A stretch of 64,000 nt of DNA, from contig NZ_CP085839.1 in NCBI RefSeq assembly GCF_020715565.1, forward strand, positions 1,116,001 through 1,180,000, read 5' to 3'. Position numbers and translations under genes: made by a program. This document shows positions 45,451-55,729 of this stretch, piece after piece (the stretch's first letter is position 1; each line of letters opens with the position of its first letter). Below the pieces are notes generated by a model. That model worked only from the letters and a program-made list of their open reading frames with translations, was not told where the DNA came from and did no database searches. This DNA comes from Nocardioides sp. Kera G14. GTDB taxonomy: Bacteria > Actinomycetota > Actinomycetes > Propionibacteriales > Nocardioidaceae.

Positions 45451-46428
45451 ATGAGCACGCCCTCCGCCTCGCAGGTCCTCGGTCGCGTCACCCTGGTGAC
45501 GGGCAAGGAGGAGTTCCTCTCCGAGCGCACGGTCCGCGCGGTGCGCGACGCCGTCAGGGCGTACGACGCCGAGTCGGAGTTCAGCGAGGCTGCCGCCTCG
45601 GAGCTGACCCTCGCCACCCTGGGTGAGCTGGCCGCGCCGAGCCTCTTCTCCTCGATCCGCTGTATCGTCGTGAGATCGCTGGAGAACCTGCCCGACGAGT
45701 CGGTCGACGGCCTGCTCGACTACTGCGGGGCCCCTGCCGACGAGGTCGCGCTCGTCCTCGTCCACGGCGGCGGGCAGAAGGGCAGCGGTGTCCTGACCAA
45801 GCTCCGCAAGCTCAAGGCGCTCACCGAGGTGAAGTCGGAGGAGCTCAAGGCGTCCGATCTGCCCGGCTTCGTGGCCAATGAGGTCCGCACGTTCGGTGGC
45901 CGGATCGATCAGCAGGCCGCGGCCACGCTGATCGAGGCCGTCGGCCACGACCTGCGCTCGCTCTCGGCCGCGGCACACCAGTTGGTCAACGACTTCCCGG
46001 ACCACGCGATCGGCGAGGCCCAGGTCCGGCAGTACTTCGGCGGACGGGCCGAGGCCAAGTCCTTCGCCGTCGCCGATGCGGCCTTCGCCGGTCGGCGTCA
46101 GGTCGCGCTCGAGGAGCTCCGCTGGGCGATCGACGGCGGTACGCCCGGTGTGCTCGTGACGTCGGCCTTCGCCGGCAGCGCCCGTGGGCTCGCGCGTCTC
46201 TCTGGTGCGCCGCGGGGCGCCCGTGACGCCGACCTCGCCCGCGACGTCGGCGTGCCGCCGTGGAAGCTCCGCAGCCTCCGCGAGCAGCTCCGCGGCTGGA
46301 CCCCCGACGCCCTCGCCGGGGCGATCCGCGCCGTGGCCCAGGCCGACGCCGACATCAAGGGCGCCGCCAGCGACCCGGCGTACACCCTCGAGCGGCTCGT
46401 CCTGACCATCACGGGGCTCCGCCGCTAG
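45451..46428 (+). CDS. holA: DNA polymerase III subunit delta
   Basis: This 325-residue protein matches HolA. It begins with VTLVTGKEEFLSERTVRAV, followed by the AAA+-like region, VLVHGGGQKGSGVLTKLRKLKAL, and the C-terminal collar domain (AYTLERLVLTITGL). The delta subunit opens the sliding clamp in the clamp-loader complex. It follows comEC by 11 bases, the usual actinobacterial order. Converges with rpsT; the 3' region is full of 22-bp repeats. Confidence 0.94.
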   Translation: MSTPSASQVLGRVTLVTGKEEFLSERTVRAVRDAVRAYDAESEFSEAAASELTLATLGELAAPSLFSSIRCIVVRSLENLPDESVDGLLDYCGAPADEVALVLVHGGGQKGSGVLTKLRKLKALTEVKSEELKASDLPGFVANEVRTFGGRIDQQAAATLIEAVGHDLRSLSAAAHQLVNDFPDHAIGEAQVRQYFGGRAEAKSFAVADAAFAGRRQVALEELRWAIDGGTPGVLVTSAFAGSARGLARLSGAPRGARDADLARDVGVPPWKLRSLREQLRGWTPDALAGAIRAVAQADADIKGAASDPAYTLERLVLTITGLRR

Positions 46429-46429
46429 C

Positions 46430-46507
46430 GCGAGCTCCGGGTTCCTGCCCTGCGAGCTCCGGGTTCCTGCCATGCGAGCTCCGGGTTCCCGCCCCGCGAG
46501 CTCCGTG
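46430..46507 (+). repeat. Four tandem 22-bp units (GCGAGCTCCGGGTTCCTGCC..)
   Basis: GCGAGCTCC begins at 46430, 46452, 46474 and 46496, exactly 22 bases apart; units one to three continue with GGGTTCC(T/C)GCC. The array starts at the holA stop codon region. There are no unique spacers, so it is not CRISPR. Confidence 0.85.
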
Positions 46508-46514
46508 AAATGCA

Positions 46515-46545
46515 CCAACGGCCCACCCATGGGGTGAGCCGTTGG
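46515..46545. terminator. Shared terminator hairpin between holA and rpsT
   Basis: CCAACGGC and GCCGTTGG pair at the base of a stem of about 14 pairs that also pairs CACCC with GGGTG, with one mismatch. It lies between convergent genes and is flanked by the 22-bp repeats and their inverted copies. Confidence 0.75.
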
Positions 46546-46557
46546 AAGGACCAGAAG

Positions 46558-46590
46558 CCGGATCTCGCAGGGCGAGAACCCGGATCTCGC
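46558..46590 (-). repeat. Two inverted, diverged copies of the 22-bp unit
   Basis: CCGGATCTCGC occurs at 46558-46568 and 46580-46590, again 22 bases apart. Read on the minus strand the unit is GCGAGATCCGGGTTCTCGCCC, closely related to the array on the holA side. The last copy ends two bases before the rpsT stop codon. Confidence 0.75.
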
Positions 46591-46591
46591 G

Positions 46592-46852
46592 TCAGAGCGA
46601 GGCGGCCTTCTTGAAGATGCTGGACTTGCGGTTGGCAGCCTGGTTGGCGTGGATGACGCCCTTCGAGGCAGCCTTGTCGAGCTTCTTGCCGGCCTCGCGG
46701 GCGGCGGTCAGGGCGACGTCCTTGTCGCCGGCCTCGGCGGCCTCGCGGAAGCGGCGGACGGCCGACTTGAGCTCGCTCTTGACGGACTTGTTGCGCTCCT
46801 GGGCCTTGAGGGCCTGCTTGTTGCGCTTGATCTGCGACTTGATGTTAGCCAT
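46592..46852 (-). CDS. rpsT: 30S ribosomal protein S20
   Basis: This 86-residue basic protein matches S20 from end to end: [16 protein letters not shown] at the start, [10 protein letters not shown], and [16 protein letters not shown] at the end. It binds 16S rRNA in the small subunit. Normal length. The ATG is preceded by GAAAGAGACTC. A possible -35 TTGACG lies about 100 bases upstream at the end of the next gene, without a clear -10. Confidence 0.97.
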   Translation of the reverse strand: MANIKSQIKRNKQALKAQERNKSVKSELKSAVRRFREAAEAGDKDVALTAAREAGKKLDKAASKGVIHANQAANRKSSIFKKAASL

Positions 46853-46964
46853 GAGTCTCTTTCAGTCTGGGGTGCGGTGACAGTCAGGTTTTCGGTGCGA
46901 TCCGCCTGGCCCCTCGGGGAAATCAGAGGGGAGAGGCCCAACTGCGAACACGCAAGCGTCAAGA

Positions 46965-47927
46965 TTAGTCGCGTCGACGCGTGTAAAGCCAATTCCAGCA
47001 GACCTCGCCCTGCCACCGGGTGACCTCGCGCAGCCAGGGCGAGTTCGACACCGGCGGCTGCGCCGCTGAGTAGAGGTAGTACCCGGTCATGAGCGCGAGG
47101 ACGATGTCGATCGCCTCCGGGTCCACCGACGACAGCAGGGGGTGGGCGGCGATGTGCGCCTCGACGTCGAGGCCGTCACCGCGCGGGCCGATCAGCAGCA
47201 GCAGGGAATCCACCCACGCGGCGCCGCGGACGGGCCAGTTCCAGTCGCAGAGCACCATCGAGCCGTCCGGCCGCACGATCAGGTTGTCATCCCGTACGTC
47301 GGCATGGACGAGTGTGTCGCCCTCGGTCACCTCGGCGAAGCGCGCGGCGAGCCCTTCGAGCTCGACCGCGAAGTCGTAGTCCGCGTCGTCGACCGCGACC
47401 TTCTCCCACAACGCCGGCCAGTCCTTGAACGCCTCGGCGAAGGTCTCGATCCCGAGACCGGGCGCAGGGGTGAGCTGCTCGGCGATGCGGATCATGAGAT
47501 CAGACGCCGCGGCCAGGTCGTCGGGGGACCACGGTCGCGCGGGCTGACGGCCGTCGACGTACTCGAAACCGAGCACGATCCACTCGTCACCTGCGCCCCC
47601 GCCGAGCGTCCACCTGAGGCGGGGCGCGGGGAGCCCCGGAGGAAGGGTGCGGGCCTTGCGCGCCTCCTCCTTGTAGGAGGCGGCGGCGTAGCGCTGGGCC
47701 TTCATCGACGCGGCTTTGATGAAGTGGCGCGTGCCGTCGGCGCAGAGCAGCACCGAGGCCAGGCCGGGGGTGAAGCCGGCGTCCTTGGAGAAGGAGTCGA
47801 CGACCGTCGTGCCGAGCCTCTGCTCGACCTGGCGGCGTACGTGTGGCGGCAGGTGGACCCAGCCGAGCCGCATCGCGGTCTCGCCGTGGGGGAGGGTGGT
47901 CGGGTGAACCTTGGCGGATCGGGTCAC
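46965..47927 (-). CDS. Aminoglycoside phosphotransferase (APH) family protein
   Basis: This 320-residue protein has the kinase-like APH fold. The catalytic loop is LVHADVRDDNLIV (HxDxxxxN intact), the metal-binding aspartate is in LCDWNWPVRG, and an N-terminal lysine is in RHFIKAAS for ATP. Family members phosphorylate small alcohols such as antibiotics, homoserine or sugars; the substrate here is unknown. The GTG start at 47927 is uncertain; an ATG 18 codons on (MRLGWVHLP) is also possible. It follows phoD by 33 bases. Confidence 0.86.
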   Translation of the reverse strand: MTRSAKVHPTTLPHGETAMRLGWVHLPPHVRRQVEQRLGTTVVDSFSKDAGFTPGLASVLLCADGTRHFIKAASMKAQRYAAASYKEEARKARTLPPGLPAPRLRWTLGGGAGDEWIVLGFEYVDGRQPARPWSPDDLAAASDLMIRIAEQLTPAPGLGIETFAEAFKDWPALWEKVAVDDADYDFAVELEGLAARFAEVTEGDTLVHADVRDDNLIVRPDGSMVLCDWNWPVRGAAWVDSLLLLIGPRGDGLDVEAHIAAHPLLSSVDPEAIDIVLALMTGYYLYSAAQPPVSNSPWLREVTRWQGEVCWNWLYTRRRD

Positions 47928-47960
47928 CCGACCATCCTCCCAGCGATGTGAGCCGTGCGC

Positions 47961-49532
47961 TCAGCGACGGGCGGGATCGAGCGTCTTGGTGAAGAGCGCC
48001 TTGCCGTCGACGTCCTTGAGCGTGACCGTCAGTTGCTGGGACCGCGCGTCGATGTCGACCTGCCCGAAGAACTGGTAACCCTCCAGTGGTGATGCCGAGG
48101 CCCGCGGCGGCGCCGCGACGAAGACCGCCTCAGGGCCGAAGGTCGCGTCCAGTGCGTTCGGCCCGAAGGCACCGGCGTTGAGCGGCCCGGAGACGAACTC
48201 CCAGAACTCGTCGAAGTCCTGGTAGGTCGCACGATCGGGTGAGTAGTGGTGCGCCGCCGTGTAGTGGACGTCCGCGGTGAGCCACACGTGGTTCCTGATG
48301 CCGGCGCGCTTGAGCTCGGTGAGGAGCTTGCCGAGGGCGATCTCGCGTCCGAGCGGGGCACCGCCGTCGCCCTGGGAGATGCTCTCCTGGTGGGTGCCGT
48401 CGGGCACGACCAGCCCGAGCGGCAGGTCGTTGGCGATGACCTTCCAGGTGGCTGTGGACCTCTTGATCTCCCGGAGGAACCACTCGGTCTGCTCGCGCCC
48501 GAGGATGCCACCGTCGTCGACGGTCTCGACGTCGGTCGTGTTCGGGTCCTTGTAGGTCCGCATGTCGAGGATGAAGAGGTCCATCAGCGGGCCGTAGGAG
48601 AGCTTGCGGTAGACCCGGCCGAGGCTGTCCGGTGAGGCGTCGCCGACGGGGATGTACTCGTGGAAGGCGCGGCGGGCGCGGGCGGCGAGGGGGTCGACCG
48701 CGGTGCCGTCGGCGAAGCCGGCCCGGCCCACGAGGATCTCGCCGGGGTACCAGTTGTTGAGCACCTCGTGGTCGTCCCACTGGGCGACGATCGCGGTCTC
48801 GGAGAGGAAGGCGCGCCAGTTGTCGGCGAGCAGGTTGTACTTGAACTGGCCGCGGTACTGGTCGAGCGTCTGCGCGACCTGGCTCTTCTCCTCGGTCACG
48901 AGGTTGCGCCAGATCCGGCCGTCGGGGAGCGTCACGCTCTCCACGACAGGGCCGTCGGAGTAGCAGTTGTCACCGGAGCTGAGGAAGAAGTCCGCGTCGG
49001 CCGCGCGCATGGCGTCGGCGATGCGGTAGCCGCCGAGGTCCGGGTTGACGCCGTACCCCTGGCCGGCGATGTCGCCGGACCAGATGAAGCGGATGTCCTT
49101 GCGGCCCGTGGCGCCGGTGCGGAAGCGGCCGGTGAGCGGCTCGCTGACGGCACCGTGGCCGTGTTCGGGGACGGCCGTGATCCGGTAGAAGAGGTCGGTG
49201 CCGGACGGCAGGCCGGGTACGCGGATCTGGCCGGTGAAGTCCGAGTTGGCGCGGACGACCGGTCCGAGGACCGTGCGGGCGTGGCGGAAGGAGTCGTCGC
49301 GAGAGATCTCCGCGACCAAGCGGGCAGGGCCGTCGGCGCGGGACCAGAGCGTGGCGGCACCGTGTACGGCGTCGCCGGCCTGGATGCCGTGGGTGAGGAC
49401 GGGACGGCCCGAGCGGATCAGGCCCGGAGCGAGTCGTGAGGGAGAGGCGAGGGCGGGCGCGGAGCCGAATGCGAGGGAGGTACCGACAGCGGCCGTGCTC
49501 CCGAGCAACGTGCGGCGGTTGAGGGTTGTCAT
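47961..49532 (-). CDS. phoD: Alkaline phosphatase D family protein, Tat-exported
   Basis: This 523-residue metal-dependent phosphatase/phosphodiesterase begins with a Tat signal, NRRTLLGSTAAVG, with cleavage after PALA near residue 29. The PhoD domain starts at FIWSGDIAGQGYG and keeps SSGDNCYSDG, WDDHEVLNNW and LTADVHYTAAHHY, the metal-binding sites (Fe3+/Ca2+ in the known enzyme). It releases phosphate from esters outside the cell, often under phosphate limitation. ATG 49532 follows GGTGAGGCGC. No Pho box was recognised. It diverges from a lipoprotein gene. Confidence 0.92.
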   Translation of the reverse strand: MTTLNRRTLLGSTAAVGTSLAFGSAPALASPSRLAPGLIRSGRPVLTHGIQAGDAVHGAATLWSRADGPARLVAEISRDDSFRHARTVLGPVVRANSDFTGQIRVPGLPSGTDLFYRITAVPEHGHGAVSEPLTGRFRTGATGRKDIRFIWSGDIAGQGYGVNPDLGGYRIADAMRAADADFFLSSGDNCYSDGPVVESVTLPDGRIWRNLVTEEKSQVAQTLDQYRGQFKYNLLADNWRAFLSETAIVAQWDDHEVLNNWYPGEILVGRAGFADGTAVDPLAARARRAFHEYIPVGDASPDSLGRVYRKLSYGPLMDLFILDMRTYKDPNTTDVETVDDGGILGREQTEWFLREIKRSTATWKVIANDLPLGLVVPDGTHQESISQGDGGAPLGREIALGKLLTELKRAGIRNHVWLTADVHYTAAHHYSPDRATYQDFDEFWEFVSGPLNAGAFGPNALDATFGPEAVFVAAPPRASASPLEGYQFFGQVDIDARSQQLTVTLKDVDGKALFTKTLDPARR

Positions 49533-49627
49533 GCGCCTCACCCTGCTGTGGACCGGACAACACTCGGTGAGCGACAGCCGAACGACTCGGCAACGACATG
49601 GGGTGCTTGCGTGCGAGGATCGCGGGC

Positions 49628-50512
49628 ATGCGCGGTGGGAGGTGGCTGGCGGTCGCGATGCTTGTCGTGCTTGCCGGCTGCGGCGCTCGTACGCCGACCG
49701 CCACTGCTCCGCCGAGCACGACTCCCTCGGCGAGCACAGCGACGCCGACTCCGTCGGGAAGCGCCCCGAGCGCGACGCCCGCACCCTCGATCACCGTGCC
49801 GTCCCTCCCGACCCTGACCGACGAGGGTCTCGTCGAGGGTGCCGACATCAGTTGGCCGCAGTGTCCGAAGGGGACGGGCATCCCACAGCGCCGGACGATG
49901 GGTTCGCCGATGCCTCGGTCGAGCGCGACGTTCGTGCTCATCGGCCTCACCAACGGACCGGGTTTCACGCCCAACCCGTGCCTGGCCCAGCAGGTCGCGT
50001 GGGCGAAGGAGCGGCACCTGCTCGCCGCCGCCTATTCGGTGATCAGTTGGCCGAGCGCCGCGCAGTTGGCGCAGTACGGCAGTCCCTTCAAGGCCGGCTA
50101 TGCGCAGGCGCAGTTCAACATCGCCACCATGAAGGCCGCCGGGCTCGACTCACCTGCGGTCTGGCTCGATGTCGAGCCCGTGCCGGACTTCGGCTGGCCC
50201 GTCGACGTACAGAAGAATGCGGAGGTGGTGCAGGGCGCCGCCAAGGCGTATGCCGACGCCACCTTCCAGGTCGGGGTGTACTCGACGACGGCGATGTGGC
50301 GGAACATCGTCGGCGACCTGCGGCTGGGCGTCCGGGAGTGGCGGGCGGCGGGGCACACCTCGCGTGCGGAGGCGCTGGCCCGATGCGGACCGGAGCGCTC
50401 GATCCAGGGCGGGACGCCCGTGCTGACGCAGTGGGTCGAGGACGGTCGGGACGTCGACGTCACATGCCCGGGGGAGTCGGCGTACCTCCCGTTGTGGTTC
50501 CACCAGTTTTAG
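49628..50512 (+). CDS. Lipoprotein with glycoside-hydrolase-like (GH25/DUF1906-like) domain
   Basis: This 294-residue protein has a lipoprotein signal with lipobox LVVLAGC (residues 14-20, Cys at 20), then a Thr/Ser/Pro-rich linker of about 45 residues and a TIM-barrel-like domain from about residue 70 (EGADISWPQCPKGTG, VWLDVEPVPDFGWP). This pattern resembles GH25-type lysozymes and DUF1906, with an acidic LDVE strand. It may act on the cell wall; activity is unproven. ATG 49628 is chosen because the signal peptide begins there; the longer frame lacks support. Confidence 0.75.
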   Translation: MRGGRWLAVAMLVVLAGCGARTPTATAPPSTTPSASTATPTPSGSAPSATPAPSITVPSLPTLTDEGLVEGADISWPQCPKGTGIPQRRTMGSPMPRSSATFVLIGLTNGPGFTPNPCLAQQVAWAKERHLLAAAYSVISWPSAAQLAQYGSPFKAGYAQAQFNIATMKAAGLDSPAVWLDVEPVPDFGWPVDVQKNAEVVQGAAKAYADATFQVGVYSTTAMWRNIVGDLRLGVREWRAAGHTSRAEALARCGPERSIQGGTPVLTQWVEDGRDVDVTCPGESAYLPLWFHQF

Positions 50513-50545
50513 AAAGCAGAGTCTGACTGGGAGGATTGGCGAATC

Positions 50546-52420
<1,875 letters not shown>

Positions 52421-52481
52421 CGTCGTCCCCGGGTTGCGAATTGCCGGGCGGTCAACGTCCCCGCTGGGGCAGGATCTGGCT

Positions 52482-52721
52482 ATGGGCGAGCGGGTCGTGC
52501 GTGAGGAGGACGGGAGCCTTACGCACCTGGGACACGACGGTCAGTCCGAAGTGTCTTGGGGCTCCCTTTCTGCGTGGGCTGAGGCGTGGATCTGCGAGGC
52601 ATCATCCGGCGAGCATGGTCCGGCAAGCGAGTTCTTCATGGATGCGCTCCTCGGGAGCGTGTCATGGCTTCTCGATGCAGTGACCGAGCTGGTCGGAGGC
52701 CTCGGCAGAGGAGCTCGTTGA
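52482..52721 (+). CDS. Small hypothetical protein of unknown origin
   Basis: This is a 79-residue frame, MGERVVREEDGS..., with AGGATC upstream of the ATG. It ends LLDAVTELVGGLGRGAR and overlaps the kinase remnant in another frame. No family is recognised. The region 52421-53151 has no intact gene; this frame and the kinase remnant are all it holds. It could be a chance frame. Confidence 0.3.
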   Translation: MGERVVREEDGSLTHLGHDGQSEVSWGSLSAWAEAWICEASSGEHGPASEFFMDALLGSVSWLLDAVTELVGGLGRGAR

Positions 52722-53103
52722 GCGGGTCAGACACGCGACGGCCGGCGACAGCTGGGTGATCGACGGGAACTACCAGGGCAAGATCGGCAGGCTCGCGTGG
52801 GAACGTGCCGACGCGGTGGTCTGGCTGGACCTCCCGCGCTGGCAGGTGATGCGGCAGGTCGTGACCCGGACGCTCATCCGAGCGCTCGACCGCCGTGCGC
52901 TGTGGAACGGCAATCGTGAGAGTTGGGCCGGCTTCGCCCTGTGGCGAAGGGACGAGTCGGTGATCTGGTGGGCGTGGACGTCGTACCCGAGGGTGAAGCG
53001 GATGTACGAGACGGCCTTGGCGGACGCGAGCTTGACGCACCTCAAGTGGCACCGGCTGAGAGACCGAAAAGACCTCGAAAACTTTCTGGAAAAGTGGCTC
53101 TGA
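52684..53103 (+). pseudogene. 5'-degraded P-loop kinase (adenylate-kinase-like / topology-modulation type)
   Basis: From 52684 the frame reads PSWSEASAEELVERVRHATAG, then WVIDGNYQGKIG, VVWLDLPRWQVMRQV, NGNRESWAGF and ESVIWWAWTSY, matching the middle and end of small P-loop kinases. A TGA at 52681 closes the frame upstream, and the phosphate-binding GxxGSGKS loop is absent. LLDAV in the other frame just before the break looks like the lost ELDAL segment. A GTG at 52756 could start a 115-residue product, but without the P-loop it would not bind ATP normally. Confidence 0.55.
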
Positions 53104-53151
53104 CCTGCGGAACACCTTGTGCTTCGAACACCTGTTCGATAGGATGGAGAC

Positions 53152-54528
53152 ATGCCGCTCGCCCTCTCGGAACTCACCGCAGCCGACGTGCTGTCGCGCG
53201 CCGAATGGGCCGTCCAGGACCGACGCTCCGTGGCCGTGGAGGAGTTCGACCTCGCCCTGCGCTGGGCCGACCTGCACTCCATCGAGCCCGAGATCTCGGT
53301 ACCGGGCGGGGACCGCATGATCACACTCGGTGGCGATGGGACGCCCCCGGTGCGGGACCTGTGCCTGGAGGAGCTCGCCGTCGCGCGGGGTGAGCATGTC
53401 TTCGCCACCCGGTCGCTGCTCGCTGACGTGTTGGACCTGCGGCACCGGCTCCCCGGACTCTGGCTGGCGACCAAACTCCTCCAGGTTGAACCTTGGGTGG
53501 CCCGGAAGATCGCGTCGATGAGCCGCAAACTCGGGGTCATCTCGGTCGCGTACCTCGACGTCGTGCTCGCCCAGGCCGTCGACCTCCCCAACGGGAAGCT
53601 GCTGCAGCTCGCCGAAGCCGAGATCATCAAAGCCGACCAAGCACTCCGCGTGGCAGAGCTCGAGGCCGCGAAGCAGACGAAGGGTGTCTGGCTCGCACGT
53701 CGTGACGACGAGGCCGGTGCCGGGCTGCGGGAGATCTTCGCCCGCCTCGAGGCCGCTGATGCGATCTGGTTCGACGCCACCTGCCAACGCGTCGCCGACA
53801 TCCTCAAAGCCGACCCCGACCTCCGGAAGCAGCATCACCCCGAACTCGGCGAGAACCCGTCGATGGACGAACTCCGCGCCGCAGCCTTCGGGTGGCTCGC
53901 GCGCCCGTATGACCTGGCCGAGCTCCTCGGACTCCTCGACGAGCACGAGCAAGACACCGACGACGCAGACGAGGCTGAGGCCACGAAGCCTGCCCGCCGA
54001 CACAAGGCTGTCCTCTTCCTCCACCTCCACCAGGCCGCGTTGGAAGGGGCAGGCGGTGTCGCCCGCAGCAGCGACCTCGGACCACTGCTCCTCCAGCAGG
54101 TCGCCCAGCTCCTCGGCCACTCCGACGTGATCGTGAAACCGGTCATCGACCTCAACACCGGCACCCACATCAGCGCCTACGAACACCCCGCCACGGTGAA
54201 GGAGCGGACCATGCTCCGCACCACCGGCCCCGTCTTCCCCCACAACAGCGGGAGCGAGGCCAGCCGGGTCGACCACGACCACGCCACCCCGTATGTCCCG
54301 CCTGATGCGGGTGGACCGCCCGGGCAGACCGGGGACCATAACGACGCCCCGTTGAGTCGACATTCACACCGAGCCAAAACCCACCTCAACTATCAAGTGG
54401 AACAGCTCGGCCCTGATGCCTACCTCTGGACCACACCCCACGGCCTGATCCGCCTGGTCAACAACCGAGGCACCCACAAGATCACCGAAGAACACCTCGA
54501 CCTCATCCGCCGCATCTACGGCGCCTGA
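53152..54528 (+). CDS. DUF222 domain protein with cysteine-less HNH-like C-terminus
   Basis: This 458-residue protein has a DUF222-type helical domain (RSLLADVLDLRHRLPGLWLA, KLGVISVAYLDVVLAQAVDLP) and a C-terminal HNH-like motif (RVDHDHATPYVPP, then NDAPLSRHSHRAKTH). In the standard family, cysteines flank the motif (CxFPxC and LCR); here they are V-FPHN and LSR. The structural zinc site is therefore missing, while the DHDH and HSHRAKTH nuclease residues remain. It lies in a patch with a decayed kinase, a typical place for such repeats. Function unknown. Confidence 0.82.
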   Translation: MPLALSELTAADVLSRAEWAVQDRRSVAVEEFDLALRWADLHSIEPEISVPGGDRMITLGGDGTPPVRDLCLEELAVARGEHVFATRSLLADVLDLRHRLPGLWLATKLLQVEPWVARKIASMSRKLGVISVAYLDVVLAQAVDLPNGKLLQLAEAEIIKADQALRVAELEAAKQTKGVWLARRDDEAGAGLREIFARLEAADAIWFDATCQRVADILKADPDLRKQHHPELGENPSMDELRAAAFGWLARPYDLAELLGLLDEHEQDTDDADEAEATKPARRHKAVLFLHLHQAALEGAGGVARSSDLGPLLLQQVAQLLGHSDVIVKPVIDLNTGTHISAYEHPATVKERTMLRTTGPVFPHNSGSEASRVDHDHATPYVPPDAGGPPGQTGDHNDAPLSRHSHRAKTHLNYQVEQLGPDAYLWTTPHGLIRLVNNRGTHKITEEHLDLIRRIYGA

Positions 54529-54582
54529 GCCGTACTCCATCCTGCGGAGCGACTGGTCCTGACCGCCCACTAGTCTCGCGTC

Positions 54583-55722
54583 ATGGAGGACTTCGACGTA
54601 CTCGTCATCGGGGGCGGCATCGCAGGAATCTCGATCGGCTATGAGCTCAGCCAAGCGGGCCAGCGGGTCCTTCTCCTCGAGGCCGAAGCGACGTTGGCGT
54701 ACCACACGACGGGCCGCTCGGCGGCGACCTGGCTGTCGACGTACGGCAACGGGCCGGTGCGTGCGCTGACGGCGGCGAGCCACGACTACTTCACGGCGCC
54801 GCCGGCCGACCTCCACCCCGACGGCGCCCCGCTGGGCAAGCCGTTGAGTCTCATCCACATCGCACCCGACGGTCTCGGCGATGTGCTCAAGACGTTCCAT
54901 GACGAGGTCGTCGGCCTCACCCCGGACGCCAGGATCATCACCGCCGAGGAGGCGCACGCGATGGTCCCCGTCCTGCGCACCGCATGGGTCGAGGCGGCCC
55001 TGCTGGAGCCCTACGCACTCGAGGTCGACGTCGCCGGACTGCACCAGGGCTACAAGCGTGGCCTCAAGGCCCATGGCGGTGAGATCCGCACGCTCGCCAA
55101 GGTCGACGGCGCCGAGCGCACGGCCGACGGCCGGTGGAAGGTCAGCGCGAGCGTCGGTCAGGAGTTCACGACGACGTACGTCGTCAATGCCGCCGGCGCC
55201 TGGGCGGATCAGGTCGCCGAGCTCTTCGGCGCGAAGCCGGTCGGCATCGAGCCGCGGCTTCGTTCCGTCTTCATGGTCAGCGCGCCGGACGTCGACCCGC
55301 ACCTCCCGATGGTGATGTCGATCGACGCCGAGAACCCCTTCTACTTCAAGGCCGACGCCGGCCAGTACCTCTGCAGCCCTGCCGACACCACGCCGATGAA
55401 GCCCCACGACGCCAAGCACGACGAGCTCGAGATCGCCCGCGCGATCGAGGCGATCAACGAGGCCACGACGATCGGCATCAAGGGCATCCGCACCCCGTGG
55501 GCCGGGCTGCGCACCTTCGCCCCCGACGGCTCTCCCGTCATCGGGCCGGACCCCGTGGCCGAGAACTTCTACTGGTACGCCGGCCAGGGCGGCTTCGGCA
55601 TCCAGATGGGTCCGGCGGCGGCTCGCCTGGGTGCCGCGCTGCTGCTCGGCCACGACGTGCCCGAGGACATCGCCGCAACCGGCTTCGACGTCGCCTCGGT
55701 GCTTCCGGCACGCCTCGCCTGA
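54583..55722 (+). CDS. FAD-dependent oxidoreductase (D-amino acid oxidase / DadA-like)
   Basis: This 379-residue flavoenzyme begins with VLVIGGGIAGISIGYELSQ (dinucleotide-binding fold at residues 6-24), has VNAAGAWADQVAELFG in the middle, and ends with PDGSPVIGPDP and WYAGQGGFGIQMGPAA, the C-terminal FAD motif of the DAO family. The text resembles D-arginine/glycine-type dehydrogenases; it would oxidise an amino acid or amine. The ATG at 54583 is preceded by no strong ribosome site. The downstream kinase starts seven bases after the stop. Confidence 0.9.
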   Translation: MEDFDVLVIGGGIAGISIGYELSQAGQRVLLLEAEATLAYHTTGRSAATWLSTYGNGPVRALTAASHDYFTAPPADLHPDGAPLGKPLSLIHIAPDGLGDVLKTFHDEVVGLTPDARIITAEEAHAMVPVLRTAWVEAALLEPYALEVDVAGLHQGYKRGLKAHGGEIRTLAKVDGAERTADGRWKVSASVGQEFTTTYVVNAAGAWADQVAELFGAKPVGIEPRLRSVFMVSAPDVDPHLPMVMSIDAENPFYFKADAGQYLCSPADTTPMKPHDAKHDELEIARAIEAINEATTIGIKGIRTPWAGLRTFAPDGSPVIGPDPVAENFYWYAGQGGFGIQMGPAAARLGAALLLGHDVPEDIAATGFDVASVLPARLA

Positions 55723-55729
55723 GTCCACC

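Noticed and set aside
46430..46507. CRISPR-like short repeats
   Set aside because: The units abut with no unique spacers, and no cas genes are present.
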